A stretch of 64,000 nt of DNA from Vanessa cardui (GCF_905220365.1 NC_061138.1:4231814-4295813); one strand, 5' to 3'. Counted from the stretch's first letter, positions 42,561 to 54,140 are shown. Translations and numbers: made by a program. Notes: generated by a model from the sequence alone, not told the origin.

Positions 42561-43517
42561 TACTACAAAATTTGTTTATTTACGACATCATATTACAAAC
42601 ATCCAAAATTATCTTGTGTGATTGTGATACATATGTACCAGTGATTCTTTACTACATTGTCCATGCTACTTTCTTGTAACAATCAACACTTATAACACGT
42701 AACTGCGGACGAGAACTTTTTTTATTACTATTCATTTGCTTTTAGTTTTCAATTAAATACCCTCAAATATTGCCAGTATATGCCAGTATACCCTCAAATA
42801 TATACGATTTTGATAAAATAATGTTTTGTATACCTAAAATGTATTTTTCACAGTCAAAGGTAGGCTCTAATTTGCATGTTAAAATTCATAGAAAACCTTC
42901 CTTTTATGGAATGTATTGAGTACCTGCAAATAAGTCAGAAGTTACACCTATTGTAAATCGAATAAAAAAAATACAGCCGAAGTGAGAAACTTCTCTTTTT
43001 TGAAGTCGCTTAAAAATAGAAGTTCAGATATTAAATTTACATATCCTGTATGATAATGAATATCATCTTTACATTATTGTATTGTAAAATAAACCTTATC
43101 TATTAATTTATTTAAAAAAATATTTAAATTTATTAAAAAGAACACTTTGCTTTATAGTCCGTTTATATAAATTAATTAAATACATATCATTCGACTTACG
43201 TTAATTTGCTTGAAAATAGATTAAATTAAAACTCGTCCATACAATTTTATGTAACGCAAAACTTGACATCGTAAACAAGCTAACTTGGCCAAGGCTAGAA
43301 TCTGTACGGAATTTATTAACAAAAACTACGACATCGGGTCAAATGTCAAGAATAAGAGGCCAGGAATATGACTATTATATTTAAATATGTTGCCGATTAA
43401 ATTTGCATTCGCATTATTTCCTAAGAGCTAAATATTTTGTTGCTAACGCAATGTTTACTTAAGACTTTCTAGAGTAGAATGTAATTGTTTTTTTATAGAT
43501 AATCTTGTATATGAAAA
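42561..43517. other. AT-rich, with small repeats
   Basis: Tandem GCCAGTATA copies with flanking CCCTCAAATAT at 42760-42805. At 42966-43015 ACAGCCGAAGTGAGAAACTT, TTTTTTGAAGTCGCTTAAAA is the reverse of the repeat type at 3258. Confidence 0.5.
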
Positions 43518-43835
43518 CTAGCGACCCTGTCTTCGCACGGGTAATGCTGGTACTAAATATACTACAGAATGTCTTCAGAGAGTCTGCCATCGTACTTTAT
43601 TGAAGATCTTTGTTTGTTCGGTGTACATTATTTTAAACTATCTCACTTCAGGGACCTGTAAAAAATCGTTGCCTACTATATTGTGAATATATTATACATA
43701 TAAACGTCTTGAATCAATCTATCTATTGAAGATAACCGCATCAAAATCTGTTGTATAATTTTAAGATCTAAGCATACATAGGGACAGACAGTAAACAAAG
43801 AGCAAGTAAGCGACTTTGTTTTATACTATGTATGA
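43518..43835 (-). mobile_element. non-autonomous Helitron (type B), near full length
   Basis: CTAG (43518-43521) then CGACCCTGTCTTCGCACGGG in reverse; at the right AAGCGACTTTGTTTTATACT then ATGTA. Longer than other copies because of extra sequence at 43590-43700. Confidence 0.8.
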
Positions 43836-44261
43836 AATATATGCATTGGTAGGTAATTATTGGAATTATTTATTTGACGTAATATTATTTTTCCAATTTC
43901 GAATTATTGAGTATGTCAAACTGTCATAAATAAAAATAAACAGCATGGTTCATTTAGATAGTATTTTATCGAATTCAGGTATCTCTCCTAATAATATGAA
44001 CAGTTATTTACGTCTGCGAACTTTCCATTTCGTTGAATAGATTTATTCTTGTTTTCTATTAATATAATCGGCAAGATTACTTGACCGTTTAATTTTATAT
44101 AATTATTAAGGATTGCAAGCAACATACCATGACTTTCGCTACATATGTATTAAAATAAAATGTACATTAACGATAAGGTTATTATTACATGTTACTGGTT
44201 TGTTAGGAAACATAGTTTTTAAATGGCAGCTTTTTTGCTTACATGATGAAATGTAATATAG

Positions 44262-44335
44262 CCAAGATAGCTCAGTGAATATACAGCCTCCCTACCGTAG
44301 TTGAAATCTGGACGATATTTTTCAATAGTCAAATC
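44262..44335 (+). mobile_element. possible tRNA-like SINE fragment
   Basis: AGCCAAGATAGCTCAGTGAA (A-box-like) and GTAGTTGAAATCTGGAC (B-box-like, decayed). Confidence 0.4.
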
Positions 44336-44740
44336 ATTATTGAAATAATTTTATATCAAGTAATAATTAAAAAAAAATAATTATGTCGTAATAATTTCGA
44401 AAAATGTGAATCCAATGTACATCTATAGTAGTTGATTTAAGGATGTAGGATGAGAAAAAAATATCATTGTCAATATTCGGTTACGAAAAAAATATTAATG
44501 CATCAAGTGTTAATTCAATTATCAATATAAGATCTATTCTATAAAAGCAATTTCGATTCTCATAACAGAAAACGATTGTGCAATTTCACAAAGTGATTTG
44601 CGAAATTGACTTTAATAATTATAACATTTAAAGGTTATACGCATCAAAGTATTATATCACGAGTCGGTTTTCAACATTTACATGAAATACGAAGTGAACT
44701 CTTACAGAATAGCTTTTAAGAATATTGACAGCTGATTATA
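44336..44740. other. AT-rich sequence, nothing recognised
   Basis: No repeat family or frame. Confidence 0.45.
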
Positions 44741-44751
44741 CAACAAGCTAA

Positions 44752-45055
44752 CAACAACAGCCGGTAGATTCCCACTGCTGGGCTAAAGGCCTCCTCTCCC
44801 TTTGAGGAGAAGGTTTTGGAACATATGCCACCACGCTGTTCCAATGCGGGTTGGTGTAATACACATGTGACAGAATTTATATGAAATTTGTCACATGCAG
44901 GTTTCCTCACGATGTTTTCCTTCACCGCTGAGCACGAGATGAATTATAAAGACAAATTAAGCACATGAAACAACGGTGCCTGGGTTTGAACCCGCAATCA
45001 TCGGTTAAGATGCACGCGTTCTAACCACTGGGCCATCTCGACTCATCAACAACAA
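44752..45055 (-). mobile_element. tRNA-derived SINE (SINE-1), young copy
   Basis: Flanked by CAACAAGCTAA (44741-44751 and 45056-45066). CAACAACAG tail at the left, CTGCTGGGCTAAAGGCC, intact core, B box TTTGAACCCGC, head end GGGCCATCTCGACTC. Closely matches 45241-45541 and 49697-49995. The 69-codon minus frame (MKENIVRKPACDK...) is an artefact that recurs in each copy. Confidence 0.92.
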
Positions 45056-45203
45056 CAACAAGCTAAACGTGCACACAAATTGCACACAACACTGTGAACC
45101 AGCACGCAAACCATCATTCCCCATTTTACCCTTTTAAGAAGTGAATTAAAAGTAATCCATGTTCTTGTCCCCATTACAAATTATCTCCAAACAAAATTTA
45201 ATC

Positions 45204-45690
45204 TAAATTATTACAGTTATTAAAAACGGGATATTTACAACAACAACAACAGCCTGCAAATTCCCACTGCTGGGCTAAAGGCCTCCTCTCCCTTTGAGGA
45301 GATGGTTTGGAACATATTCCACCAGGCTGTTCCAATGCGGGTTGGTGGAATACACATGTGGCAGAATTTCTATGACATTTGTCACATGCAGGTTTCCTCA
45401 CGATGTTTTCCTTCACCGCTGAGCACGAGATGAATTATAAAGACAAATTAAGCACATGAAACAGCGGTGCTTTCCTGGGTTTGAACCCGCATTAATCAGT
45501 TAAGATGCACGCGTTTTAACCACTGGGCCATCTCGACTCTTATATTTACAATGTCTTTTCTTTTTATTTGATGAGAACAACATTCGTAGATAATGTTGAA
45601 ATATCGAGCTCAATCAAATAAAAACAAAAAACATGGTAAATACCCCGTTTTTAATAACTGTAATAATAAAAATAACCAACTTAATTTAAG
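45204..45690. mobile_element. foldback element, copy 3, split by a SINE
   Basis: Left arm 45204-45240 plus 45552-45574 and right arm about 45615-45680 are inverted repeats (TTACAGTTATTAAAAACGGG against CCCGTTTTTAATAACTGTAA). The loop has CATTCGTAGATAATG and ATATCGAGCTC as in copies 1 and 2. SINE-1 interrupts the left arm with a 10-base target duplication. Confidence 0.85.
45241..45541 (-). mobile_element. tRNA-derived SINE (SINE-1), nested in foldback element
   Basis: Target duplication ATATTTACAA at 45231-45240 and 45542-45551. (CAA)n tail at the left, head at the right. A GCTTTC-type insertion near 45469-45474 separates it from sister copies. Confidence 0.93.
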
Positions 45691-45697
45691 AAAAAAA

Positions 45698-45778
45698 TCA
45701 TCTAAATTGGTTCAGTAGTTTAAGCCTGAAGTTTTTCTGTTAAGAAAGAGTTACTTTCACTTTTATAATATTAGTAAG
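45698..45778 (-). mobile_element. Helitron type C 5' fragment
   Basis: AAATTGGTTCAGTAGTTTAA, AGAGTTACTTTCACTTTTAT and AATATTAGTAAGGA. Adjoins the foldback element. Confidence 0.6.
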
Positions 45779-45842
45779 GACAGAAATAGAAAATCGTTCA
45801 ACGATGAATATCCTAGCAAATATAAATGTATAGCTTATCTGG

Positions 45843-45866
45843 GTGTGTGTGTGTGTTTGTCTGTGT
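45843..45866. repeat. (GT)n microsatellite
   Basis: GTGTGTGTGTGTGTTTGTC, short and interrupted. Confidence 0.8.
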
Positions 45867-46352
45867 GAAGTAATTGTGTGCTTCAATACTATTGATGGTA
45901 CAAATATTGTCAATGCGATGTCGTATCGTAAGTGTTTTAAAGAGCAGTGAACAGTGAGAGTGAAAGCGTATCCCTCTCACGAGACTAACGTGTTTATAAA
46001 GTTATTTCAACAATTACCTTTAACAATTATCTTATTTATGGCTTGCTTGTGTCTCAATAGCCAGCCGCCACCCATTACTCGTAACATTCGCTTTGTATAC
46101 TTTTAAAAGTATATAAGTATTCAATTAAAAAGATTTTTATTTTGACGTCTGGCGTTTTTGATGGTTAATCTTTCTCCTGCAATCATGATCTTGATCATTT
46201 GAATCCTTGTGTTCGAAATCTTTTCTATAAATTAATATGTTCATATTATACCGAATAGAGGCTTAATTTAATTATATTTATATTATATATTATCCGCCTT
46301 CTTGAATTTAATATATCTCATAACCTAGGATGCAAAGAGAAGCTAGCTTTAT
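45867..46352. other. no feature recognised
   Basis: AT-rich, nothing found. Confidence 0.45.
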
Positions 46353-46480
46353 TGAATAAATAAATAAATATTGGACAACATCACATTACTTCCCCGGGAA
46401 CCCGGGACCTCGGAGCGACGTACCCATGAAAACCAGTGTTCATAATGTTTGACCACGGAGGTCGTTAATTTTAAAGAAGG
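46353..46480 (-). mobile_element. SINE-2, internally deleted copy
   Basis: In reverse: tail AATAAATAAATAAATATTGG, ACAACATCACAT, then directly the tRNA-like head with CGGGAACCCGGGACCTCGGA (B box in reverse) and TTTGACCACGGAGGTCG (head end). The middle portion seen at 58340-58460 is absent. The 72-codon minus frame is an artefact. Confidence 0.7.
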
Positions 46481-46947
46481 ACTTTCTAAACAGCACCGTA
46501 ACAGTAAAACATACATATGAAAAGTTCCAAAGCCATAACCCATTTCGCTTTCAGTGGTAAAACACATACGTTACAGAAACGTGAAATAAGTTTTAGAAAA
46601 CGGTAAACATATCATGTTAGTACTTTGTAAAGGACTAAGGTTACAAATGTTCGGGGGTGCTTTTAGCCACGCGGAAGCATCCCGCATTTTATTGTACACA
46701 TAAATTCAACGCGGCCATAGCAGTCGAGATTGCTCTTCGGATTTTTCTACGGGTGCGTCGTATTTCGGTTTATTGTTACGTTTCAGCTGGATTCTTTAAA
46801 GGATGAATGGATTTCCGTTAATTATCACTAAAGCTGAATAAGTCAACACGATATTATCCTTTGTTTCGTTACGAGTTTATAATGATAACTTAGGATTGAT
46901 AACAATTTGCATAATATGTAGGTGATATTATGCTCTGTGTTTCTTCA

Positions 46948-47032
46948 CTTTCATAATCAGATGGGATGGCAAATCATATACGAACGAGGAATGAAGCCAG
47001 GACCTCGAGACCTTTGAGGAAGATGGCAATAA
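46948..47032 (+). mobile_element. interspersed repeat (CTCATAGTCTGATAGGACGG type), decayed
   Basis: CTTTCATAATCAGATGGGAT, GGCAAATCATATACGAACG matches the start of the copies at 33427 and 55765. Confidence 0.45.
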
Positions 47033-48848
47033 ATTAATGTTTATCAGTTTTTATTTGATAACAATTGTTTGACTACAGATATAATTTTGGATATATATAA
47101 CGTAAAATGAATTGAAGAAATTCGGATACATATAAATTTATACAGCGAGGCCAAAATGGTTATGGGCTTTACTAATTAAAAGTGATTACCACCTTTCATA
47201 TAATATTTGTGCATTGTAAAAAATGGTCCCAACACCCATGGGAATGAATTATTTCTAACATTACTTTGAGTTACAAGTTACATAATGATGAATTACATAA
47301 ATAAATGTCATCAAAAAATTCAGTTGTAAATTTATTGATATCAACTGCATATTTCTTGAATTCTAATATTAAACACACAAAGACTAAACCGTGCTAATTA
47401 AAATTAATTCATAAGACTTTAAATTCAGAAAACACACACCGACTTTCCATATTAAAATAGGTTTAGTATCTTCAATTAATATGTGTGAATTTCTATTGTT
47501 GTAATTTCCCTTTCATTTTATAGTGATATTTTATCAATCTAAATTACGGTCGGTTTCACACAATCTCGAAGTATCTTCCCATCTACGTCGCAGTATTTTC
47601 TCGAAGATGCGTTCGTGATCCTAAGTTTTTTCAACCTATTAACAATGACGCCTGAATCTATCTTTGCCAAGAATTAACAAGTCACGACTGAAGAAATTGA
47701 AAAAATACAAATTCAAAAATAGAATAATTGAAATGAAGAGTTCCGTATTATAATTATGAAATTATTGTCTACAATCTGTTACGCAAGCGCTTTGCTGGCC
47801 ATAAATAAAAATGAATTAGGGGTAGAGTACAAACCAAAATAAAAAATTAAATTAGCATATAGCCTACTTGGACTACGCGTCGATTGATCATAGACTCATA
47901 CTGTTACTCTTGGTACTTTTTACATGATTACAGAATAAAAAAAACAATTTTTGTTTTTTTTGTGTATATAATTAACCAACTACTACTAACTGACTTACTA
48001 TATATGGTATAGGTTACACGCAGGATATAATTTTTTTCTCATTTAATTTAAAGTCTTCTGTCCTACACAAGTACGTCAGTTCTGTTTGTTAAAACATTAA
48101 TTATTATTTATAGTTAATACATAGAATTCTGTGAGCATCCCAGCAGATTCTGATAAAGAATCTGATAGAATACTTTAAACGAATCCAACATCGAACATGC
48201 ATGATTTTAAAATACATTGTAACTTTCTCTGGTTCTAATTCTTGTATTCCAATTACAAATATATTCAGAACGAATATTAATTAAGAAATGTCATCAGTCA
48301 TACAGATTAGGTCTAATAAGAATAATAGGGCTAGTCTAATTTATTTTTATAATATCCTAGGTGTTGAAGGAAATCATGAAATAATCCGTGAAGGTTGAAA
48401 GTGACCCTTTATTATGACGTAGTAGAATGATTATTTATGACGTAACATCTAATCCTCTTCTTCATATGAGACATGGTTTAAGACTACCAGACTTCCCAAG
48501 GGTTATTTAATATCTGACCTTTTTAATTTACTAGCATAGCATAAAAAATATAAAACATCTCATACGATTTGTATTAGCAGAGATTGTAAAAGATGGGCCT
48601 CTTTTGAAATAAGTTTATGACAAAAATATAACCGAAGCGATTTATGGAAGTATTATTATAATTTTATGAAACCGCCCGCGTAAAACTAATGAAGAGTAGT
48701 ATTTGAAATTCAAATTATTTTGAGAATTTAAAGCGGGCCGCAGTAAGTATCTTTTATGTAATACTGAACTATATAATATTATAATTATACAGGAGTTCAT
48801 TTTAAAATATGCACTCGTAAAATGTAGTATCGTCATGTTATCTGTCAC
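47033..48848. other. AT-rich sequence, nothing recognised
   Basis: About 1.8 kb without any family seen elsewhere in the window and without gene-like frames, one of the longest such stretches. Confidence 0.45.
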
Positions 48849-49139
48849 AGCCGAGATGGCCCAGTGGTTAGGTTAGTCGTCCATTTTAACCGATGATTGC
48901 GGGTTCAAACCCAGGCAGGCACCACTGAATATTCATGGGCTTAATTTGTGTTTATATATTATTTTGTGCTCGGCGGTGAAGGAAAAGATTGTGAGGAAAC
49001 CTGCATGTGTCTAATTTCATAGAAATTCTGCCACATGTGTATTCCACCAATGGGATTCCGTGTGTTGGAATGTGTTCCAAACCTTCTCCTCAAAGGGAGA
49101 GAGGCCTTAGCCCAACAGTTGGAAATTGACAGGCTGTCA
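48849..49139 (+). mobile_element. tRNA-derived SINE (SINE-1)
   Basis: GCCGAGATGGCCCAGTGGTT, B box GGTTCAAACCC, core GGTGAAGGAAAAGATTGTGA, CCTTCTCCTCAAAGGGAGAG and CAGGCTGTCAATTTGATTTG tail. The head has a 2-base insertion around 48873. Confidence 0.9.
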
Positions 49140-49460
49140 ATTTGATTTGATTTTTATGCTATGTTACAATTGAAAGATTGCTCGCCCGTTTCAGTCTATA
49201 AAAAGAAACAAATGACAAATGGAGAGCTAATGATAATGTTATTTCAACCAACTGATCAACCTTCTCGTCTTTTACATCCTACGTAGCATTAGCGAAATAA
49301 TCTGAGTCTGATTGGGACAACTTAAAGAATTGAATTGAACAAACTATTACTTGATACACTATCGGCAATTTGTATTTGTTTTTGTTGCTTCACTATAATG
49401 CTCTGCGCGCTCTATCTGTCTTTTGTTTTGTAATATTCTCTAATTGATCTTAGTTTTAAG

Positions 49461-49506
49461 ATTATGGTGACCACTTACAGTCAGGTCCAGTTGATTGTCC
49501 ACGTTC
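49461..49506 (+). mobile_element. poly(A)-family 3' scrap
   Basis: ATGGTGACCACTTACAGTCA, GGTCCAGTTGATTGTCC resembles the last 45 bases of the family before its poly(A). Confidence 0.4.
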
Positions 49507-49516
49507 CGTTTGCTTA

Positions 49517-49692
49517 CTTAGTATAAAACAAAGTCACTTTCTCTGTCCCTATATCTCTATGTAAGGGAAGGTTGAAAGGTTTATATGTATATCACATGCA
49601 CAGTATAGAAGAGAATGACTGAAATACTGTGAACATTGCAAGAGATTGCAATATATTTAGTATCACCGTGCGAAGCCGGGGCGGGTCGCTAG
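49517..49692 (+). mobile_element. non-autonomous Helitron (type B), internally deleted
   Basis: TTAGTATAAAACAAAGTCAC at the 5' side, GAAGCCGGGGCGGGTCGCTAG at the 3' end (CTAG 49689-49692, followed by T). A SINE-1 inserted four bases past the end. Confidence 0.85.
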
Positions 49693-49696
49693 TATA

Positions 49697-49995
49697 ACAA
49701 CAACAGCCTGTAAATTTCCACTGCTGGGCTAAAGGCCTCCTCTCCCTTTGAGGAGAAGGTTTGGAACATAATGCACCACGCTGTTCCAATGCGGTTTGGT
49801 GGAATACACCTGTGGCAGAATTTCTATGAAATTTGTCACATGCAGGTTTCCTCTTGATGTTTTCCTTCACCGCTGAGCACGAGATGAATTATAAAGACAA
49901 ATTAAGCACATGAATCAGCGGTGCTTGCCTGGGTTTGAACCCGTAATCATCGGTTAAGATGCACGCGTTCTAACCACTGGGCCATCTCGACTCGT
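49697..49995 (-). mobile_element. tRNA-derived SINE (SINE-1), inserted at a Helitron end
   Basis: The 12-base duplication GTCGCTAGTATA (49685-49696 and 49996-50007) contains the Helitron terminus itself. (CAA)n tail left, head right. The 92-codon minus frame is an artefact. Confidence 0.93.
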
Positions 49996-50007
49996 GTCGC
50001 TAGTATA

Positions 50008-50465
50008 TTTATATGTTAATAACATGTTATTAAAACAAGGTAGTATAATCTCTCAAGGTATAAAAATAATGATATGATGGCGATATATAATTTTCTTAAA
50101 CGTCAAAACCTAGAATTGAATCCTTACGTCCGTGTCAGGGCCGACGATTATCGCCTGACTGATTTTATAGGTCATTTCGCGTAATTTCTATTACCACTTA
50201 GACAGTTTTACGATTATTACCAATGAAACTATGTGTGGTGTCAAAATTTTGTGATAACCGCCTCGGGTTTATAAGGGTACATTATAAATCTCAGACGATT
50301 TTGAATGAGGTGTTTAGTATCGAAATGTTTTAAGCACCGAAGTAGGTTCATATTGTTACCTTGGAACTTAATACATTTTTCTTCTAGCGATTCACATTAT
50401 TTTTACGTAGTTCTAATCTTTGTTTCGTGTATTATATGCGTCGATGTACAATATGGAGTGTGTCG
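50008..50465. other. no feature recognised
   Basis: AT-rich, nothing found on either strand. Confidence 0.45.
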
Positions 50466-50575
50466 TTAAGCGCCTCTATGGTTTAATGGCTGGCTTATCC
50501 GACTGCATAACTCGAGGTCCTCATTTCAAATAGCGCTTGAGTCAATGAATATTGTGTGTGGTCTAATGTAATGTT
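50466..50575 (+). mobile_element. tRNA-like SINE, decayed
   Basis: GCGCCTCTATGGTTTAATGG (A box) and GAGGTCCTCATTTCAAATAG (B-box position, poor). Followed by TGAGTCAATGAATATTG. Not a functional tRNA because the B box is degenerate. Confidence 0.45.
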
Positions 50576-51397
50576 AATTATGGAGTTTTTTTACATAGTT
50601 ATTTTAAGATCATAATAGATTAGCTTTAATTATTAATTGAACATCATTATAGAATTGAAAATATTTAAATCATTTTAATTAGCACTTTTTATCTGTGGCT
50701 TAGAGTATACATTTTAATGATAGTTCTGCTAAGTATTGTTATATCTTCTAATGAAGAGGAGGTGTTATCCCAGCGCCTTATATACCAATTACCTACCTAA
50801 TTAAATTATTTCATAGTAAGTGAGCTGTTGCTCACAGTTCATAGACATCAGTGCCTTAAAAACATTCCCTACCAATCAGGAGACGTGATTTTATAAATCA
50901 AATATTTTATAAAATGTTACGTGATATTTGTGACGTCATAAAATGCATATAAATTCAATTGATTGCTTTTTGTTTAAAAGTTAAACTAAAATACAAAACG
51001 AAATGATAAAACCAACGCTGCGGTTAAAATGAAAATATTAACTCTTTGTTTAATATTTGAATGATAGTAGCAAAAAAAAAAAAATGTTTTCACAGTCGCA
51101 GTTTTTGTTCGACCCATAGACATATCGTATAACAATGGAACGAATACAAAACCTCACTTTCATACAACCACGAAAAAGTGGCAATTTCATATGATAGGAA
51201 ACAATATTGTTCGTTGATGTACCATTCACGTGGAACGGTTAATGTGGTCGACGATCGAAAAGGTTTTACATTGATTTGTTTTTTTTTTTTAATAATGTTT
51301 TAAAACCACATTCATAATAGTTTCACGTTTCGCTTAGTTTTAATTAATGATTCAGTATCCAGGGTTGGTGTGCTTAAAAGCAAGGTTTTTATTTATG
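50576..51397. other. mostly unrecognised; SINE-1 scrap
   Basis: AATGAAGAGGAGGTGTTATC at 50751-50770 followed by CCAGC resembles the SINE-1 3' end. Otherwise nothing found. Confidence 0.4.
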
Positions 51398-51399
51398 TA

Positions 51400-51596
51400 C
51401 AGTCAGAGTAAAAAAACCTTCGTCAATTTTGAAATTCATTCCCTTATCAAGTCTTAAAATCTTAGTACCTTTTGAATCTAAACATCAAATCTATGCGACG
51501 CAATATGTCATTCTCGATCGGTAAAGCAGATTATCGCTCATATATGAGCACACGAAAATATATCTTAAGGTGACGAATCTTTTTCTACCCCGACTC
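51400..51596. mobile_element. mariner/Tc1-type MITE, copy 2
   Basis: A 197-base element between TA dinucleotides (51398-51399, 51597-51598), similar along its whole length to 14801-14995, for example TTCTCGATCGGTAAAGC and ATTCCCTTATCAAGTCTTAA. Same orientation. No coding capacity. Confidence 0.87.
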
Positions 51597-51598
51597 TA

Positions 51599-52319
51599 CA
51601 TATGTACTAAAACAAAAAAATATATAATTGTTAGTTTAGTTTACTGGCCTAAAAGTATGTTACAAATTTAATCTAAATCAATCGATTTTTTGTAAAAAGT
51701 CTTATGAATAGTATGTTAATATTTTTACCTAAATCAGACTAGATTAGACCTAGATTCATTTCCGTTATTTATGTTGATAAAACTGAAGCTTGTAAAAAAA
51801 TAACAAATTAAAAAAGGAGTAGAATCAGTTGACAATCAGAAAAGAAATCTGCATTAATTGGTAGGTTTCATTAATTATTTATTTATATATATGTAGAAGA
51901 TAAATACAATATTGTACGTAAATTTTCGTTGCTCACATACATACATACATATGCACTTACACAGACATAAGTACAATTTTTAATTTAAGAGTAGATATTT
52001 TTTAAAAACCGTACGCACTAAGAGAGCATTCGTAATTAATATTATCTTTCGTATTTCGTATAAAATCTACCCGAGATCCAAGCTAAAACAAGCGGACGCT
52101 GGTTCAGCAAACAACATAAGCTGAAATTACACTGCTCGAGTGGAAGCTATTTTGTACAGCGCAGTGCAGCATATTTGATGACGCGGGCGAGTTGACAGTC
52201 TCGCTATCAGTTTGATAAAAATGCAAGTCCACAAAAATATATGTCGATTTGTTTTGCGTACGGTACAAATTTACAATTCTATTTTTGTTTTTCGGAATTT
52301 GTTTTAAATAATGATTACA
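51599..52319. other. no gene recognised; (CATA)n microsatellite
   Basis: CATACATACATACATA at about 51935-51950. Remainder AT-rich. A 145-codon minus frame starting at 52541 extends into this region and is an artefact of the SINE. Confidence 0.5.
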
Positions 52320-52332
52320 AATGTACCATATA

Positions 52333-52636
52333 CAACAACAACAACAACAGCCTGTAAATTTCCCACTGCCGGAATAAGGCTTCCTCTCCCATTGAGAAGA
52401 AGGATTGGAACATATTCCACCAAGCAGTTCCAATACGTGTTGGTGGAATACACATGTGTAGTATTTCTTTGAAATTAGCCACTTGCAGGTTTCCCGAGGA
52501 TGTTTTCCTTGATCGACGAGCACGAGATCAATTATAAACACAAATTAGATTAAATATTTAGTGGTGATTACCTGGGTTTGAACCCGCAATCATCGGCTAA
52601 GAAGCACGCGTTCTAACCACTGGGCCATCTCGGCTC
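52333..52636 (-). mobile_element. tRNA-derived SINE (SINE-1), with target duplication
   Basis: AATGTACCATATA (52320-52332) and AATGTATCATATA (52637-52649). (CAA)5 tail at the left; head end GGGCCATCTCGGCTC at the right. Moderately diverged interior. Confidence 0.9.
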
Positions 52637-52649
52637 AATGTATCATATA

Positions 52650-53137
52650 TATTGTAGTAATGATTGAAAGTTTAAGCTATGTTTGATGATGAGATTTCTA
52701 ATAAGCGCGAAAGAGCAAGCAAGTAGCATAGTCAAGAGCATGCTACTTTAGCGGAAATGTTCAAGTTTTCGGTCTATAAATTTTTACACAGACATTAGCT
52801 AGGAGTGTATTTGCGGCCTGAGAAACGTTCGAATGTAAACGCTTAAATAGCATGCATTTAACTGACACTACAGGTAAATGACTATTGCTGCATTTGCTTA
52901 GACATTACCTTAATCGAAGCGTTCGCTCAGCCTGACTAAATTTAACTCGAATTACACATTAAGCTACGTAATTAAACGCATTAGTTTAATGCTTCGATTA
53001 TTATGGGAATTGTTTATCAAAGGAGATTCATCGTTTCTTATATTGTCATATACTTATCATACATAAGTTAGATTATGTCAAAACAGACATAATTGTTCAT
53101 TACAATGTTTGAAATGAACCGTCATATTTTTTACGAT
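52650..53137. other. no feature recognised
   Basis: AT-rich, nothing found. Confidence 0.45.
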
Positions 53138-53255
53138 ATTGGTGAGTTGGAAAATGGGTCACCTGATGGTAAGTGGTAACCATCAATTATAGGCACTAGC
53201 TCTAAACAAATATTGACTATTCCTTACAGCGCCAATCACCCACCAAGCTTGACAA
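53138..53255 (-). mobile_element. poly(A)-family fragment
   Basis: GGTCACCTGATGGTAAGTGG, ACAAATATTGACTATTCCTT, GCGCCAATCACCCACCAAGC, then the match stops. Confidence 0.65.
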
Positions 53256-53281
53256 ATTTCATACTTTGCATACATTAAAAT

Positions 53282-53464
53282 AGTTGTTGGCTTGACTCGT
53301 GTTTTAGGGGTTGGTTCTCGTGTTAGGCAAAAAAGTAGCCTTTGTCCATCTTTGGAGATCAAGTTTCCTTCAAAACAAACTTAATCAAATTCGGTTCGGT
53401 AGCGAAAGAGCCATAGAGAGACAGACAGCCACAGTTACTTTCACATTTATAATATTAGAATAGA
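53282..53464 (-). mobile_element. Helitron type C
   Basis: TAGTTGTTGGCTTGACTCG (3' side in reverse), GTTAGGCAAAAAAGTAGCCT, AAATTCGGTTCGGTAGCG, ACAGTTACTTTCACATTTAT, AATATTAGAATAGA (5' end). The CTAG terminus reads ATAG. Confidence 0.75.
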
Positions 53465-53479
53465 TGTTTGTTTTTTGTT

Positions 53480-53780
53480 TTACGGTTTTGTTTTATGGTA
53501 TAGGTTGGCGGACCAGCATATGGGCCACCTGATGGTATGTGGTCACAATCACCCATAGACAATGACATTGTAAGAAATATTAACTATTCCTTACATCGTC
53601 AATGTGCTACCAACCTTGAGAACTAAGATGTTATGTCCCTTGTGCCTGTAGTTACATTGGCTCACTCACCCTTCAAACCGGAACACAACAATACTGAGTA
53701 CTGTTACTTGGCGGTAGAATAACTGATGAGTGGGTGGTTCCTACCCAGACGGGCTTGCACAAAGCCCTACCACCAAGTAA
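53480..53780 (-). mobile_element. poly(A)-family copy, full length
   Basis: TTTTATGGTATAGGTTGGCG to GACGGGCTTGCACAAAGCCC and TACCACCAAGTAA. Little diverged from 11.6 and 33.1 kb, so among the younger copies. Confidence 0.92.
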
Positions 53781-54140
53781 ATATATAAAAAATAAATAAT
53801 AGATAAAAAATGAATTCAATATTGACTAAACTTATCCTTAATAGATTTCCTTGTATTTCTCAAAGCCTCCAGACACTGTCAACGTCTTATACGCTTTATC
53901 TGAATATTTCAAGACCTATCTAATTTATCAGTCTCAGCTTGATCGCTGACGCGCTATTTGCTACGAACGCATTTCTTTTTATAGAGCTCAGTTTTAAACG
54001 TTATCGCTTATAATTTGTCTTGAATTTTTTATATAAAAAGTGCCCGGTATTGTACGAATAATATCGTTCACGTCTCGTTTATTTTTTGATTGAATCTGGA
54101 CAGAGTTCGTTGGCACATATGTGTACATTATTTCAACGTA
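53781..54140. other. no feature recognised
   Basis: AT-rich, nothing found. Confidence 0.45.

Noticed and set aside
44716..44925. Recurring frame MKENIVRKPACDKF with Cys-rich end (also at 45198, 49592, 55287)
   Set aside because: It is the SINE-1 core and (TTG/CAA)n tail translated. Its recurrence follows the repeat, not selection on protein.
52104..52541. 145-codon minus ORF
   Set aside because: The first half is the SINE-1 copy at 52333-52636 and the second is adjacent non-coding sequence.
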